A DNA stretch of 64,000 nucleotides from an uncultured Bacteroides sp. (GTDB lineage Bacteria; Bacteroidota; Bacteroidia; Bacteroidales; Bacteroidaceae): NCBI RefSeq assembly GCF_910585845.1, contig NZ_CAJUHF010000007.1, positions 1 to 64,000 of the forward strand. Reading direction: 5' to 3'. A model generated the notes under the pieces. The model was not told the DNA's origin. It worked only from the letters and a program-made list of their open reading frames with translations, and searched no databases. A program made the position numbers and the translations under genes. Numbering within the stretch: the stretch's first letter is position 1; each line of letters starts with the position of its first letter. Positions 9,131 to 17,309 of the stretch are shown here, one piece after another.

Positions 9131-10300
9131 ATGAAGAAACTGATCTTAATATCCATCATGGCTCTCTTGTCCGCAAGCGCTTGGACGCAGGAGAAGAACC
9201 AATTTAACCCTGTCAATACCGGTGTCAACTCTTTGGGCATCGCTCCCGATTCCCGTGGAGGCGGTATGGGAGACGTAGGTGCGGCGACCGATCCGGACGT
9301 GAACTCCCAATTCTGGAATCCTGCAAAGTATCCGTTCACCATCAGTCGTGCCGGAGTAGCCGTTTCGTACACTCCCTGGTTGCGTAAACTGGTGAATGAT
9401 ATAGACCTTGCCTATCTGGCGGGATATTACCGCATCGGAGACTATCAGGCTGTCAGCGGTTCGTTGCGTTACTTCTCTTTGGGAGAAGTGCCGGTCAATC
9501 AGGGAGAGAATGCTCCGGGCTATACCATCAAGCCATACGAGATGGCTGTGGATGTGGCCTACTCCCGGATGCTGTCTGAACATTTTTCGGCGGCGGTAGC
9601 CTTGCGCTACATCTATTCGGACTTGGCATATCGGGAAGATGAAGATGTGTCGGCAGGTTCGGCCTTTGCAGCCGATATTGCATTCTATTATACGAATTAC
9701 GTCATCCTTGCCCAGCGCGAGTGCATGCTCTCCTTCGGTTTGAATGCTTCCAACATCGGTACGAAGATTTCATACGATAGCGGAAATACCAGTCAGTTCC
9801 TGCCCACCAACTTGCGTTTGGGTGCTTCGTTGTTGTTTCCGATAGATGATTACAATACGCTTGGCTTCAGTTTGGATGCCAACAAGTATATGGTTCCTAC
9901 CCGTCCCATCCGTGGCGAAGAGGAATCGCAGGAAGAGTATGAAGAGCGTTTGGATCGTGATTACAATGACATTTCTCCCATCAAAGGCATCTTCAAGTCT
10001 TTCAGCGACGCGCCAGGTGGCTTCAAGGAAGAGTTGCAGGAGATACAATGGTCTTTGGGATTGGAGTACACCTATCATGAACAGTTCTCTGTTCGTGGCG
10101 GTTACCATTGGGAACATGAAAACAAGGGGAACCGCAAGTACTTCTCGTTCGGTGCAGGCTTCAAGATGAATGTCTTCTCGCTGGATGCAGCTTATCTTGT
10201 TTCTACGGCACAGAGCAATCCGCTCGACCAGACACTCCGTTTTACATTAGGGTTCGATCTGGACGGAATAAAGGATCTGTTCGGACGCCGCAGGAGATGA
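9131..10300 (+). CDS. porV: Type IX secretion system outer-membrane protein PorV
   Basis: A 389-residue outer-membrane beta-barrel of the PorV/LptO (FadL-like) family. A signal peptide (MKKLILISIMALLSASAWTQ) leads into the conserved NTGVNSLGIAPDSRGGGMGD and NSQFWNPAKYPF segments, typical of PorV. In characterised systems PorV binds cargo sorting domains and shuttles cargo to PorU. It lies 69 bp after porU on the same strand, fitting a porU-porV unit. An acidic EEESQEEYEERLDRD loop near residue 260 is a non-barrel insertion. Confidence 0.92.
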   Translation: MKKLILISIMALLSASAWTQEKNQFNPVNTGVNSLGIAPDSRGGGMGDVGAATDPDVNSQFWNPAKYPFTISRAGVAVSYTPWLRKLVNDIDLAYLAGYYRIGDYQAVSGSLRYFSLGEVPVNQGENAPGYTIKPYEMAVDVAYSRMLSEHFSAAVALRYIYSDLAYREDEDVSAGSAFAADIAFYYTNYVILAQRECMLSFGLNASNIGTKISYDSGNTSQFLPTNLRLGASLLFPIDDYNTLGFSLDANKYMVPTRPIRGEEESQEEYEERLDRDYNDISPIKGIFKSFSDAPGGFKEELQEIQWSLGLEYTYHEQFSVRGGYHWEHENKGNRKYFSFGAGFKMNVFSLDAAYLVSTAQSNPLDQTLRFTLGFDLDGIKDLFGRRRR

Positions 10301-10337
10301 TTCTGACTTATTCAACTAAAAAACTAAAGAAAACGAT

Positions 10338-10820
10338 ATGAAGATACGTGTAGGTTTTGGCTTTGACGTCCATCGCTTAGTGGAGGGACGTGAACTTTGG
10401 TTGGGCGGTATCCGCTTGGAGCATGAAAAGGGATTGCTTGGGCATTCAGATGCCGATGTGCTTATTCATGCCATTTGTGATGCCCTGTTGGGAGCTGCCA
10501 ATATGCGGGATATCGGTTATCATTTTCCTGATACCGCAGGGGAGTTCAAGAATATCGACAGCAAGATTTTGTTGAAGAGAACCGTAGAACTGATAGCAAC
10601 GAAGGGATATTCCGTTGGGAATATTGATGCCACTGTTTGTGCGGAACGCCCTAAGTTGAAGTCGCATATTCCGGATATGCAACGAACCCTCTCTGCTGTG
10701 ATGGGAGTGGATGAAGACGATGTCTCCATCAAGGCGACTACGACCGAAAAGTTAGGTTTCACGGGACGTGAAGAGGGGATTTCGGCGTATGCGACTGTAT
10801 TGATCGTTAAGGAACAGTGA
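10338..10820 (+). CDS. ispF: 2-C-methyl-D-erythritol 2,4-cyclodiphosphate synthase
   Basis: A 160-residue enzyme of the non-mevalonate isoprenoid pathway. It cyclises CDP-methylerythritol 2-phosphate to the 2,4-cyclodiphosphate with release of CMP. Metal ligands are present in GFGFDVHRL (D10, H12) and GHSDADVLIHAICDALLGA (His44 region). The C-terminal KATTTEKLGFTGREEGISAY signature is intact. Length is standard. It follows porV by 37 bp, probably in the same transcript. Confidence 0.96.
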   Translation: MKIRVGFGFDVHRLVEGRELWLGGIRLEHEKGLLGHSDADVLIHAICDALLGAANMRDIGYHFPDTAGEFKNIDSKILLKRTVELIATKGYSVGNIDATVCAERPKLKSHIPDMQRTLSAVMGVDEDDVSIKATTTEKLGFTGREEGISAYATVLIVKEQ

Positions 10821-10822
10821 TA

Positions 10823-10939
10823 AATAGAGGAGAAAAAAAGTCCATAGAAGTAGCTCGTTATTTAAAAGCATCTGGGACTTCCATAGGGTTAATAATTGGA
10901 GCGACTGGATTGACAAAAGAAGAAATAGAAAAGATGTAG
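10823..10939 (+). pseudogene. C-terminal fragment of an Rpn/PD-(D/E)XK nuclease family protein
   Basis: The frame NRGEKKSIEVARYLKAS followed by GLIIGATGLTKEEIEKM and a stop is the usual tail of Rpn-type recombination-promoting nucleases (PD-(D/E)XK transposase-like family). In these, repeated EGRE-type residues precede a small helix-turn-helix-like ending. No start codon or nuclease domain is present, and the fragment begins two bases after the ispF stop. It is a relic left by a deletion. Confidence 0.5.
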
Positions 10940-10965
10940 TTCTAATTTTGAATATGTCATTGATT

Positions 10966-11001
10966 AAAGGAATATACGGTTTACTGTGTATTCCTTTTCT
11001 T
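10966..11001 (+). terminator. Terminator after the porV-ispF transcript
   Basis: AAAGGAATATAC pairs with GTGTATTCCTTT around a short loop (one mismatch). The second arm runs into T-rich sequence. Confidence 0.6.
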
Positions 11002-11009
11002 ATGGCTAT

Positions 11010-11060
11010 TCAGGTAGAGATGATGGGAGTGAAAGTCGGAATTTTAATTGTTTCGCTCAT
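11010..11060 (-). pseudogene. Possible N-terminal scrap of a tyrosine recombinase beside tRNA-Lys
   Basis: A 16-codon minus-strand frame reads MSETIKIPTFTPIIST and then stops. It resembles the very start of Bacteroides integrases, where a PTFTPIISTSK-like beginning is familiar to me, and it lies about 100 bp from a tRNA 3' end, a favoured integration site. Two direct copies of GGTTTACACA lie next to it (about 11070-11095). The evidence is thin. Confidence 0.28.
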
Positions 11061-11120
11061 TCGGTTTTCCGGTTTACACACTGGTTTACACAAACGTAGC
11101 AAAATATAGTGTATATAAAG

Positions 11121-11153
11121 AAAAAAGCAGCTATCTAAATTAGATAACTGCTT
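11121..11153 (-). terminator. tRNA-Lys terminator
   Basis: AAGCAGCTATCTAA pairs with TTAGATAACTGCTT (one mismatch) in a tight hairpin. On the minus strand it is followed by a run of six T residues, 7 bp beyond the tRNA 3' end. Confidence 0.75.
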
Positions 11154-11159
11154 GATTTT

Positions 11160-11235
11160 TGGTGATCCGCTTGGGGCTCGAACCCAAGACCCCAACATTA
11201 AAAGTGTTGTGCTCTACCTGCTGAGCTAGCGAATC
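11160..11235 (-). tRNA. tRNA-Lys (anticodon UUU)
   Basis: A 76-nt cloverleaf on the minus strand. Acceptor GATTCGC pairs with GCGGATC (one G-U pair). The D arm is GCTC/GAGC with the AGCAGGTA loop. The anticodon stem is CAACA/TGTTG around CTTTTAA, giving anticodon TTT. The T arm is TTGGG/CCCAA around TTCGAGC. Discriminator A and an encoded CCA end the gene. Confidence 0.95.
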
Positions 11236-11320
11236 AGACCTTATTGCTGTTAAGCGAGTGCAAAGATAGGCACTTTTATTTAAATTGCAAGGGATATATG
11301 GAAAAAAGTTTGTATGATTT

Positions 11321-12445
11321 TTATTCAATATCTCTTGTCGGTTGATTTTCAGTAGATTCTGTCAGAGGAATCTTTTCTCTATTAATAATGTAACGTTGAT
11401 AATAGGAGAGCATCAAGGTGGTAAGCGGCAAAGCTATGATCATTCCTAACATTCCCATTAACGAACCCCATACGGAGAGGGAGAGTAGAATGATGGCAGG
11501 ATTCAATCCTGTTATTTTCCCCATGATACGAGGCACGAGGTAACCGTCCTGTATAATCTGAACCACAACGAATACAGCTGTTGCCGAAGCAATGATAATC
11601 CAGAAATTATCGCCGGTATCTGCCGCTTTCAGGATGGCAAGCATGACGGTGGGGATGAAACCGATGATTTGCAGGTAAGGAACCATGTTCAATGCCCCTA
11701 TGAACAGGCCTAAACCGATAGCCAAAGGAAAGTCGATTATCAAGAAACCGATACTGAACAAAATACCTACACATAAGGCTACTAATGCCTGCCCACGAAA
11801 ATATCTGTTCATGCCATCTTTTATGTCGTTCACGATGTTGGTCACCATGCTTCGGTGTTTGGTAGGCATCAGGTAGGTCCAGTTTTGGGATATGCTTTCG
11901 TAGTCGAGCAGGATAAACACTACATATAGTAGTATAAGAAAGAGGGTGAAGAATCCGAATAGAAGATTGATGGATTCGGAGATTAAAGTCCATAATTTGG
12001 GAACAGTGACTTTCAACACGTCCAGTATGTTTTTCTGGTTGAAAACCTCTTCTAACAGATGCGTATCAATGCTTTGTCGGATAAACTCGGAAAGAGTGAC
12101 GGGAACGTTGCTTGCCGTATGGGCACTGCTGAAGTACACAGTCAGCAAGTCCTTTACCCGCAAGAACTCTTGAATCATGGGCGGAACAAGCAGATAAAAC
12201 GCAGCTCCTCCTATCAGCGTGATGGTGAACAGGGCACAGAAGATGGAAATGATCCGGTTCTTTAACCGCAACTTATACTGGAAGAATGATACCAGCGGAT
12301 AGATCAGGTAAGCAATCAGCCATGCCACGAAGAAAGGAAGCAACACTCCGCTCAGCCGTTTTAGAAGTATGAGTATGCCGATAAGGATGGCGCCGAGAAT
12401 GACGGCACGGATAAAACTGTCGAATGTAATCTTCTTTCGTTCCAT
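11321..12445 (-). CDS. AI-2E family transporter (PerM/YdiK type)
   Basis: A 374-residue inner-membrane protein of the AI-2E exporter/permease family. Hydrophobic segments are grouped as two N-terminal helices (AVILGAILIGILILL, LLPFFVAWLIAYLIYPLVSF), one near residue 65, and a C-terminal set of five (FFTLFLILLYVVFILL, VALCVGILFSIGFLII, and so on). The conserved LNMVPYLQIIGFIPT loop and the LNPAIILLSLSVWGSLMGMLG stretch are present. Substrate is unproven; the family name comes from one E. coli member. tdk lies upstream with a 30-bp gap, so both are likely co-transcribed. Confidence 0.9.
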   Translation of the reverse strand: MERKKITFDSFIRAVILGAILIGILILLKRLSGVLLPFFVAWLIAYLIYPLVSFFQYKLRLKNRIISIFCALFTITLIGGAAFYLLVPPMIQEFLRVKDLLTVYFSSAHTASNVPVTLSEFIRQSIDTHLLEEVFNQKNILDVLKVTVPKLWTLISESINLLFGFFTLFLILLYVVFILLDYESISQNWTYLMPTKHRSMVTNIVNDIKDGMNRYFRGQALVALCVGILFSIGFLIIDFPLAIGLGLFIGALNMVPYLQIIGFIPTVMLAILKAADTGDNFWIIIASATAVFVVVQIIQDGYLVPRIMGKITGLNPAIILLSLSVWGSLMGMLGMIIALPLTTLMLSYYQRYIINREKIPLTESTENQPTRDIE

Positions 12446-12475
12446 GGCCTGTATGCTTTTAAGTAGGGTTGTTGA

Positions 12476-13087
12476 TTATTTGTCGGATGCTTCTTGTTCT
12501 TGGTCATTTTGCATGGCACGCAGGTAGCATTCGCGGCAGAGAGGTTCGTATTCGGCGGTTTCTCCTAGAAGTACTTGTTTGTCGTTTTTCACTGTACGGT
12601 GAGAAAAAGATGCCAGCTGTCCGCACTTCACACAGATGGCATGTACTTTGGACACTTCGTCGGCAATGGCACACAAACCCGGCATCGGACCGAACGGAAC
12701 TCCGCGGAAGTCCATGTCGAGACCGGCAACAATGACGCGTATGCCATTGTTGGCAAGTTGATTACAGACGTCTATCAGTCCATTATCGAAGAATTGGGCT
12801 TCGTCGATACCTATCACATCCATTTCCGATGCAAACAGCAGGATGCTGGCCGAAGAGTCTATCGGAGTAGAGGCAATGGAATTGCTGTCGTGCGACACAA
12901 CATTTTCTTCCGAATAGCGGGTGTCGATGGCGGGTTTGAATATTTCGACACGTTGCTTGGCGAACTTGGCGCGTTTCAGGCGGCGGATCAATTCCTCGGT
13001 CTTGCCTGAAAACATGGAGCCGCAGATTACTTCAATTCTTCCTCTACGATTGGTCTCCTGTATGTGGTCTTCTGAAAATAATACCAT
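12476..13087 (-). CDS. tdk: Thymidine kinase
   Basis: A 203-residue type II thymidine kinase, transferring phosphate from ATP to thymidine for salvage. Walker A is GSMFSGKT (residues 23-30), the Walker B/catalytic segment is IGIDEAQFFD, the lasso region holds GLDMDFRGVPFGPM, and the zinc site is formed by CVKCG and CREC near the C terminus. Length is typical. It is first in a two-gene minus-strand unit with the AI-2E-family permease and divergent from the gene at 13199. Confidence 0.95.
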   Translation of the reverse strand: MVLFSEDHIQETNRRGRIEVICGSMFSGKTEELIRRLKRAKFAKQRVEIFKPAIDTRYSEENVVSHDSNSIASTPIDSSASILLFASEMDVIGIDEAQFFDNGLIDVCNQLANNGIRVIVAGLDMDFRGVPFGPMPGLCAIADEVSKVHAICVKCGQLASFSHRTVKNDKQVLLGETAEYEPLCRECYLRAMQNDQEQEASDK

Positions 13088-13110
13088 TTTCTTAAAGCTG
13101 ATTTTTGTTG

Positions 13111-13168
13111 CAAAAATAACACTTTTACTGGCTTTCCGATATTATTTCATTATTTATTTCTACATTTG
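13111..13168. promoter_or_regulatory. Divergent -7 boxes between tdk and the 13.2-kb gene
   Basis: TATTTTTG on the minus strand (13118-13111) faces tdk, and TACATTTG on the plus strand (13161-13168) faces the gene at 13199. Both fit TAnnTTTG. Neither has an unmistakable -33 TTG at 19-20 bp, so these are tentative. Confidence 0.4.
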
Positions 13169-13198
13169 CGCTATTAACGTTTGGAGAGGATAAAGGAG

Positions 13199-13735
13199 AT
13201 GCAAAAATTATTAGATGACATAGAACTGGACATTCAGGAACTGAAATGTCTAATGCAGGGTATAACGGCCGATCCCGAATCGAAGTTACGCATTGTGGCG
13301 AAGCGGAGTATCCAGCAAATGCATATGCGGCTGGATGAACTGCAAAAGATATTGGAAAGTAGCGAAACCAGAATAGAGGAACAGAAGAGAACGACGGTCG
13401 TAATCTCTGAACCGTTGAAAGAGATAAAACCTGAACTTGTTGAGGCTGAAGAGCCGGAAGCGGTGGCAATCGTCTCTTCTTCGTCTCCTATTTTGGCAGA
13501 TCAGATAAAGACAGCCAAAGACTTGCGGCGTTCTATCAGCCTGAACGATTCGTTTCGTTTTGCCCGTGAAATTTTTGGCGGCAATACGGCCCGGATGAAC
13601 GATGTTATACGTCAGTTGGGCGATGCGCCTTCTTTGGACAAGGCTATGGAACTGTTCTTTTCTACCGTGCATCCCGACGAAAGGAATGAGGCAGTTGCCG
13701 ATTTCATCGAACTTCTCAAGAAATATTTTAGCTAA
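13199..13735 (+). CDS. Conserved coiled-coil protein of unknown function
   Basis: A 178-residue cytoplasmic protein that I do not recognise by function. Residues 1-70 form a charged amphipathic helix, probably a coiled coil (MQKLLDDIELDIQELKCLMQ, then MRLDELQKILESSETRIEEQ). A flexible acidic/serine linker follows (about 85-105). The C-terminal helical domain holds LNDSFRFAREIFGG and a DAPSLDKAMELFFSTVHPDE segment. The ATG at 13199 is chosen; an in-frame TTG at 13181 would add six residues. It lies 15 bp before rsmI, so co-transcription is likely. Confidence 0.75.
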   Translation: MQKLLDDIELDIQELKCLMQGITADPESKLRIVAKRSIQQMHMRLDELQKILESSETRIEEQKRTTVVISEPLKEIKPELVEAEEPEAVAIVSSSSPILADQIKTAKDLRRSISLNDSFRFAREIFGGNTARMNDVIRQLGDAPSLDKAMELFFSTVHPDERNEAVADFIELLKKYFS

Positions 13736-13750
13736 AGCACAATAACGGAT

Positions 13751-14422
13751 ATGGGAAAACTGTATATAGTGCCTACTCCGGTAGGCAATTTGGAAGACAT
13801 GACTTTCCGCGCCATTCGCATCCTGAAGGAGGTGGACCTGATTCTTGCCGAGGATACCCGAACCTCCGGAATCTTGCTGAAACACTTCGAAATTAAGAAT
13901 GCGATGCAATCTCATCACAAATTCAATGAACATAAAACGGTGGAAAGTGTTATTAGTAGAATAAAGGCGGGAGAAACCGTAGCGCTGATCTCGGATGCCG
14001 GTACGCCGGGCATATCCGATCCGGGTTTTCTGGTGGTGCGCGAATGTGTCCGCAACGGGATTGAGGTGCAATGCCTGCCGGGGGCCACAGCTTTTGTTCC
14101 GGCATTGGTTGCTTCGGGTCTGCCGAACGAGAAATTCTGTTTTGAGGGATTTCTGCCTCAAAAGAAGGGGCGCATGACGCGTTTGAAGGCTTTGTCGCAG
14201 GAATATCGGACGATGGTGTTTTATGAGTCTCCTCATCGCTTGGTGAAAGCTCTGACGCAATTTGCCGAATATTTCGGGGCCGAACGTCAGGCTTCCGTGT
14301 CAAGGGAAATCTCGAAAGTGCACGAAGAAACGGTGCGGGGTAGCCTTGCGGAATTGATAGAGCATTTCACGGCAAATGAACCACGCGGAGAAATCGTAAT
14401 CGTAGTGGCCGGAACGGATTGA
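13751..14422 (+). CDS. rsmI: 16S rRNA (cytidine-1402 2'-O)-methyltransferase
   Basis: A 223-residue SAM-dependent tetrapyrrole-methylase-fold enzyme that 2'-O-methylates C1402 of 16S rRNA in the decoding centre. Signatures: LYIVPTPVGNLEDMTFRAI at the N terminus, AEDTRTSGILLKHF, the SDAGTPGISDPG loop, CLPGATAFVPALVASGLP, and FYESPHRL. It lacks the extra C-terminal domain of the E. coli protein (about 286 residues), as is common in Bacteroidetes. Confidence 0.95.
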   Translation: MGKLYIVPTPVGNLEDMTFRAIRILKEVDLILAEDTRTSGILLKHFEIKNAMQSHHKFNEHKTVESVISRIKAGETVALISDAGTPGISDPGFLVVRECVRNGIEVQCLPGATAFVPALVASGLPNEKFCFEGFLPQKKGRMTRLKALSQEYRTMVFYESPHRLVKALTQFAEYFGAERQASVSREISKVHEETVRGSLAELIEHFTANEPRGEIVIVVAGTD

Positions 14423-14465
14423 TAAGTAGTAGATAATGTCATTAACCAATATAAAATAAAAGAGT

Positions 14466-15344
14466 ATGAAAAAATTAGCAGTTTTAATCGTATGCACGGC
14501 CGTTATGGCATCGTGCGACAGCTTATCCGGTGGTAGCAAAGACCAGTTGAAAGCTGAGAATGATTCTCTTTTGATGGAACTTACCCAGCGTAATGCCGAG
14601 CTGGATGAAATGATGGGTACCTTCAATGATATTTCTGAGGGTTTCCGTCAAATCAATGCTGCAGAAAATCGAGTGGATTTGCAACGTGGAGCCGTGTCGG
14701 AAGGCTCTTTGTCTGCCAAACAGCAGATTGCAACAGACATTGAATTTATTCAGAAGCAGATGCAGGAAAATAAGGAGCAGATTGCCAAACTGGAAGCTAT
14801 GTTGAAAAACAGCAAGACCAATTCGGCACAATTGAAGAAAGCTGTGGAGTCTTTGACGCAGGAGCTGGTGGCTAAAACCCAACGCATCGAAGAGTTGCAG
14901 TCCGAATTGGCTTCTAAGAATATCCGTATTCAGGAGTTGGATGCAGCTGTAACGGGGCTGACTGCCGACAAGGAGGTACTTTCTGCCGAGAATGATGCTA
15001 AAGCCAAAACCGTAGCCGAACAGGATAAGGCAATAAACACTGCCTGGTTCGTCTTCGGAACCAAGAAGGAACTGAAAGACCAGAAAATCCTGACCGATAC
15101 CGGCCTTTTCAAGAAGGGAAAGGTGCTGAAGGATAGTGATGTGAACAAGGACTACTTTACGCAGATTGATATTCGTACGACGAAGGAGATTAAGTTGTAT
15201 TCCAAGAATGCCGATGTGCTGACAACGCATCCGGCAGGCTCCTATGCTTTGGAGAAAGATAGCAAAGGGCAGATTATCCTGAAGATTACGAACCCGAAAG
15301 TTTTCTGGAGCGTATCTAAGTATCTGGTTATCCAAGTAAGATAA
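14466..15344 (+). CDS. Coiled-coil lipoprotein of unknown function
   Basis: A 292-residue lipoprotein. The signal peptide ends in a lipobox (MKKLAVLIVCTAVMASC, Cys17). Residues about 25-185 form a long heptad-rich coiled coil (EFIQKQMQENKEQIAKLEAM, KTQRIEELQSELASKNIRIQ). The C-terminal 105 residues are a compact domain (TAWFVFGTKKELKDQKILTD) with beta-strand pattern. This architecture is common in Bacteroides but has no assigned role. It follows rsmI by 43 bp and is closed by a terminator. Confidence 0.75.
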   Translation: MKKLAVLIVCTAVMASCDSLSGGSKDQLKAENDSLLMELTQRNAELDEMMGTFNDISEGFRQINAAENRVDLQRGAVSEGSLSAKQQIATDIEFIQKQMQENKEQIAKLEAMLKNSKTNSAQLKKAVESLTQELVAKTQRIEELQSELASKNIRIQELDAAVTGLTADKEVLSAENDAKAKTVAEQDKAINTAWFVFGTKKELKDQKILTDTGLFKKGKVLKDSDVNKDYFTQIDIRTTKEIKLYSKNADVLTTHPAGSYALEKDSKGQIILKITNPKVFWSVSKYLVIQVR

Positions 15345-15360
15345 GGTGATTAAATAAAAG

Positions 15361-15420
15361 TGGGTGTGCCAAAACGTGCCACAGGTAGGGGACGAATTGA
15401 ACGGCACACCCATTTCTTTT
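15361..15420 (+). terminator. Intrinsic terminator after the coiled-coil lipoprotein gene
   Basis: A 10-bp perfect inverted repeat, TGGGTGTGCC (15361-15370) and GGCACACCCA (15403-15412), with a 32-base loop, then TTTCTTTT. Confidence 0.65.
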
Positions 15421-15427
15421 TGTGTAT

Positions 15428-16120
15428 ATGCGATATAAGAATCTGTTTTTCGATCTCGATGACACGCTTTGGGCTTTTTCTGACAATGCCCGTGATACTT
15501 TCGAAGAGATGTATCACAAGTATGGATATGACCGTTACTTCCGTTCCTTTCAGCACTTCTATGAACTTTACGAAAGGCGCAATACGGAATTGTGGAAAGA
15601 ATATGCGGACGGAAAAGTTACGAAAGACGAGTTGAACCGACAACGTTTCCTTTATCCGCTGGAAGCGGTAGGAGAGGGGAATGCAGCTTTGGCGAAAGAT
15701 TTTTCAGTCTCTTTCTTTGCAGTGATTCCTACTAAAAGCAAATTGATGCCCCATGCCCGTGAAGTGCTGGAGTATCTTGCCCCCAAATATAACCTATACA
15801 TACTCTCCAATGGCTTTCAGGAACTGCAATGCCGCAAGATGCGTTCGGCAGGCATTGACGGTTATTTTAAGAAAGTGGTTCTTTCCGATGACATCGGCGT
15901 GCTGAAGCCTTGGCCTGAGATCTTCCATTTTGCCATGTCAGCCACCGGTTCCGAACTGCGTGATTCGTTGATGATTGGCGACAGTTGGGACAATGATATT
16001 GCCGGAGCCGAAGGGGTAGGCATGCATCAGGTGTACTATAACGTTGCGGGCCGCACATCGTTTCCATTTACCCCAACTTTCCATATTACAGACCTGAGGG
16101 AGTTGATGCAAATCCTGTGA
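15428..16120 (+). CDS. YjjG-family noncanonical pyrimidine nucleotidase (HAD)
   Basis: A 230-residue HAD-superfamily phosphatase of the YjjG type, which dephosphorylates nucleoside 5'-monophosphates, including damaged pyrimidines. Motif I is FFDLDDTLW (nucleophile Asp), motif II lies in YILSNGFQELQ, motif III is the Lys of VLKPWPEIF and motif IV is IGDSWDNDIAGA. The helical cap domain contains YELYERRNTELWKEYADGK. The start is the ATG at 15428; a GTG six bases upstream is in frame but less likely. Confidence 0.88.
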   Translation: MRYKNLFFDLDDTLWAFSDNARDTFEEMYHKYGYDRYFRSFQHFYELYERRNTELWKEYADGKVTKDELNRQRFLYPLEAVGEGNAALAKDFSVSFFAVIPTKSKLMPHAREVLEYLAPKYNLYILSNGFQELQCRKMRSAGIDGYFKKVVLSDDIGVLKPWPEIFHFAMSATGSELRDSLMIGDSWDNDIAGAEGVGMHQVYYNVAGRTSFPFTPTFHITDLRELMQIL

Positions 16121-16201
16121 GGCGTGCTGTGAGGCATGCTCTCCTATAACAAAGTCGGAAAGCGGAGCTACAAATGTCCGTCTACAGGGGCGTTAAAATC
16201 G

Positions 16202-16311
16202 TCTCGTGAGGCAAATAAATTTGTCTCGTGGAACGGATAATTTCATCTCGTGGGACGGTTTTTTTCGTCTCGTGAGATAAATTTATTCGTCTCATGAGAC
16301 GGATTAAACAG
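16202..16311. repeat. 22-bp tandem array with palindromic core, five units
   Basis: The core TCTCGTGAGA recurs at 16202, 16224, 16246, 16268 and 16290, exactly 22 bp apart. The ideal unit is CGTCTCGTGAGACG plus eight mostly A/T bases. Individual units vary (TCTCGTGGAA, TCTCGTGGGA, TCTCATGAGA). The same unit family, also five copies at exactly 22-bp spacing, occurs at 52741-52850, 36 kb away. Confidence 0.9.
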
Positions 16312-16466
16312 ACTATTCCTGTAGGTTAAGCAGATTATTCCTGCGGATAAAACAGATTATCCCTGCAGGATAAAACAATCACCCCTATGGCTCAGTTTTA
16401 TAAAGCTAAGGTTTGGCGGCGTAGAGTTGACCTTTAGCCACACCAAGTTGACCTTTGGCCGCTCCA
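16308..16466. repeat. Two further short tandem arrays (about 22 bp, then 21 bp)
   Basis: Directly after the CTCGTGAG array, a second unit starts at 16308, 16330 and 16352 (22, 22 and 23 bp) with a decayed fourth copy at 16375. Its core is a CCTGCAGG-like palindrome (CCTGTAGG, CCTGCGG, CCTGCAGG, CCTATGG). A third unit, AGTTGACCTTTGGCC-like, occurs at 16425 and 16446 (21 bp). No gene lies between 16120 and 16578. Confidence 0.7.
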
Positions 16467-16577
16467 AGATGCCACACTATTTCTTTCTCTATATATTATT
16501 TCCGGATAAAGTTTGGGCAGTATCTGATATTAAGTTGTAAATTTGCCGATAGAAACACTTTTAAAAAAAATGCAGTT

Positions 16578-17219
16578 ATGGAAACACTTTTGCCTTTTGC
16601 TTTGCTTTGTTTTACTTCTTTTTTCACGTTGACGAACCCTTTGGGAACAATGCCGGTCTTCCTCACCATGACGCATGGCATGACGGACAAGGAACGACGC
16701 TCTGTCGTGTCGCGTGCCACATTGGTGGCTTTTGTAACGATCATGGTCTTTACGTTTGCGGGACAATTTCTATTCAAGTTTTTCGGCATTTCTACCAATG
16801 GATTCCGTATAGCAGGTGGTGTAATCATCTTTAAGATAGGCTTCGACATGTTGCAGGCGCGTTATACTCCGATGAAACTGAAAGACGAGGAAATCAAAAC
16901 ATACGCCGATGACATTTCCATAACCCCGTTGGGTATTCCGATGCTTTGCGGTCCGGGTGCCATTGCAAATGCCATTGTGCTGATGCAGGATGCGCATTCC
17001 ATTCAGATGAAAGGAATCCTGATCGGCATGATTGCCTTCATCTATCTGATTACTTTCTTTATATTGCGTGCTTCCACCCGTTTGGTGAACGTGTTGGGTG
17101 AGACCGGAAACAATGTGATGATGCGTCTGATGGGACTTATCCTGATGGTGATTGCAGTGGAATGTTTTGTGAGTGGAGTGAAGCCGGTATTGGTGGATAT
17201 CTTGCAGACGGGGCTATAA
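16578..17219 (+). CDS. MarC/YhgN-family integral membrane protein
   Basis: A 213-residue inner-membrane protein of the MarC (UPF0056) family with about six transmembrane helices: LLPFALLCFTSFFTLTNPLG, LVAFVTIMVFTFAGQFLFKF, the GFRIAGGVIIFKIGFDML region, IAFIYLITFFILRAST and the C-terminal LMGLILMVIAVECFVSGVKP. The conserved TNPLGTMPVFL and TPLGIPMLCGPGAI motifs are intact. Despite the name, a role in drug resistance is not supported for the family and function is unknown. The ATG at 16578 is chosen because upstream in-frame sequence is A/T-rich non-coding DNA. Confidence 0.88.
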   Translation: METLLPFALLCFTSFFTLTNPLGTMPVFLTMTHGMTDKERRSVVSRATLVAFVTIMVFTFAGQFLFKFFGISTNGFRIAGGVIIFKIGFDMLQARYTPMKLKDEEIKTYADDISITPLGIPMLCGPGAIANAIVLMQDAHSIQMKGILIGMIAFIYLITFFILRASTRLVNVLGETGNNVMMRLMGLILMVIAVECFVSGVKPVLVDILQTGL

Positions 17220-17233
17220 TGAACCGAAACCAT

Positions 17234-17277
17234 TTCGGCTTCTTTGCCCTTCTCTCAGGAAAGGCAAAAAAGCCGAA
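17234..17277. terminator. Bidirectional terminator between convergent genes
   Basis: A 15-bp stem (TTCGGCTTCTTTGCC with GGCAAAAAAGCCGAA, one mismatch) and a 14-base loop lie between the MarC-family gene (+) and the minus-strand lipoprotein gene that ends at 17310. Confidence 0.7.
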
Positions 17278-17309
17278 TCATGTTTATTTGAAATCAATAC
17301 TGGCGGAAA

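Noticed and set aside
14466..15344. Coiled-coil lipoprotein as a phage or SMC-like protein
   Set aside because: A clear lipobox and a conserved housekeeping neighbourhood indicate an envelope lipoprotein rather than a mobile-element gene.
16202..16466. CRISPR array
   Set aside because: Units are contiguous at 22 bp with no unique spacers of 30 bp or more, and no cas genes are in the window. The same applies to the other 22-bp arrays.
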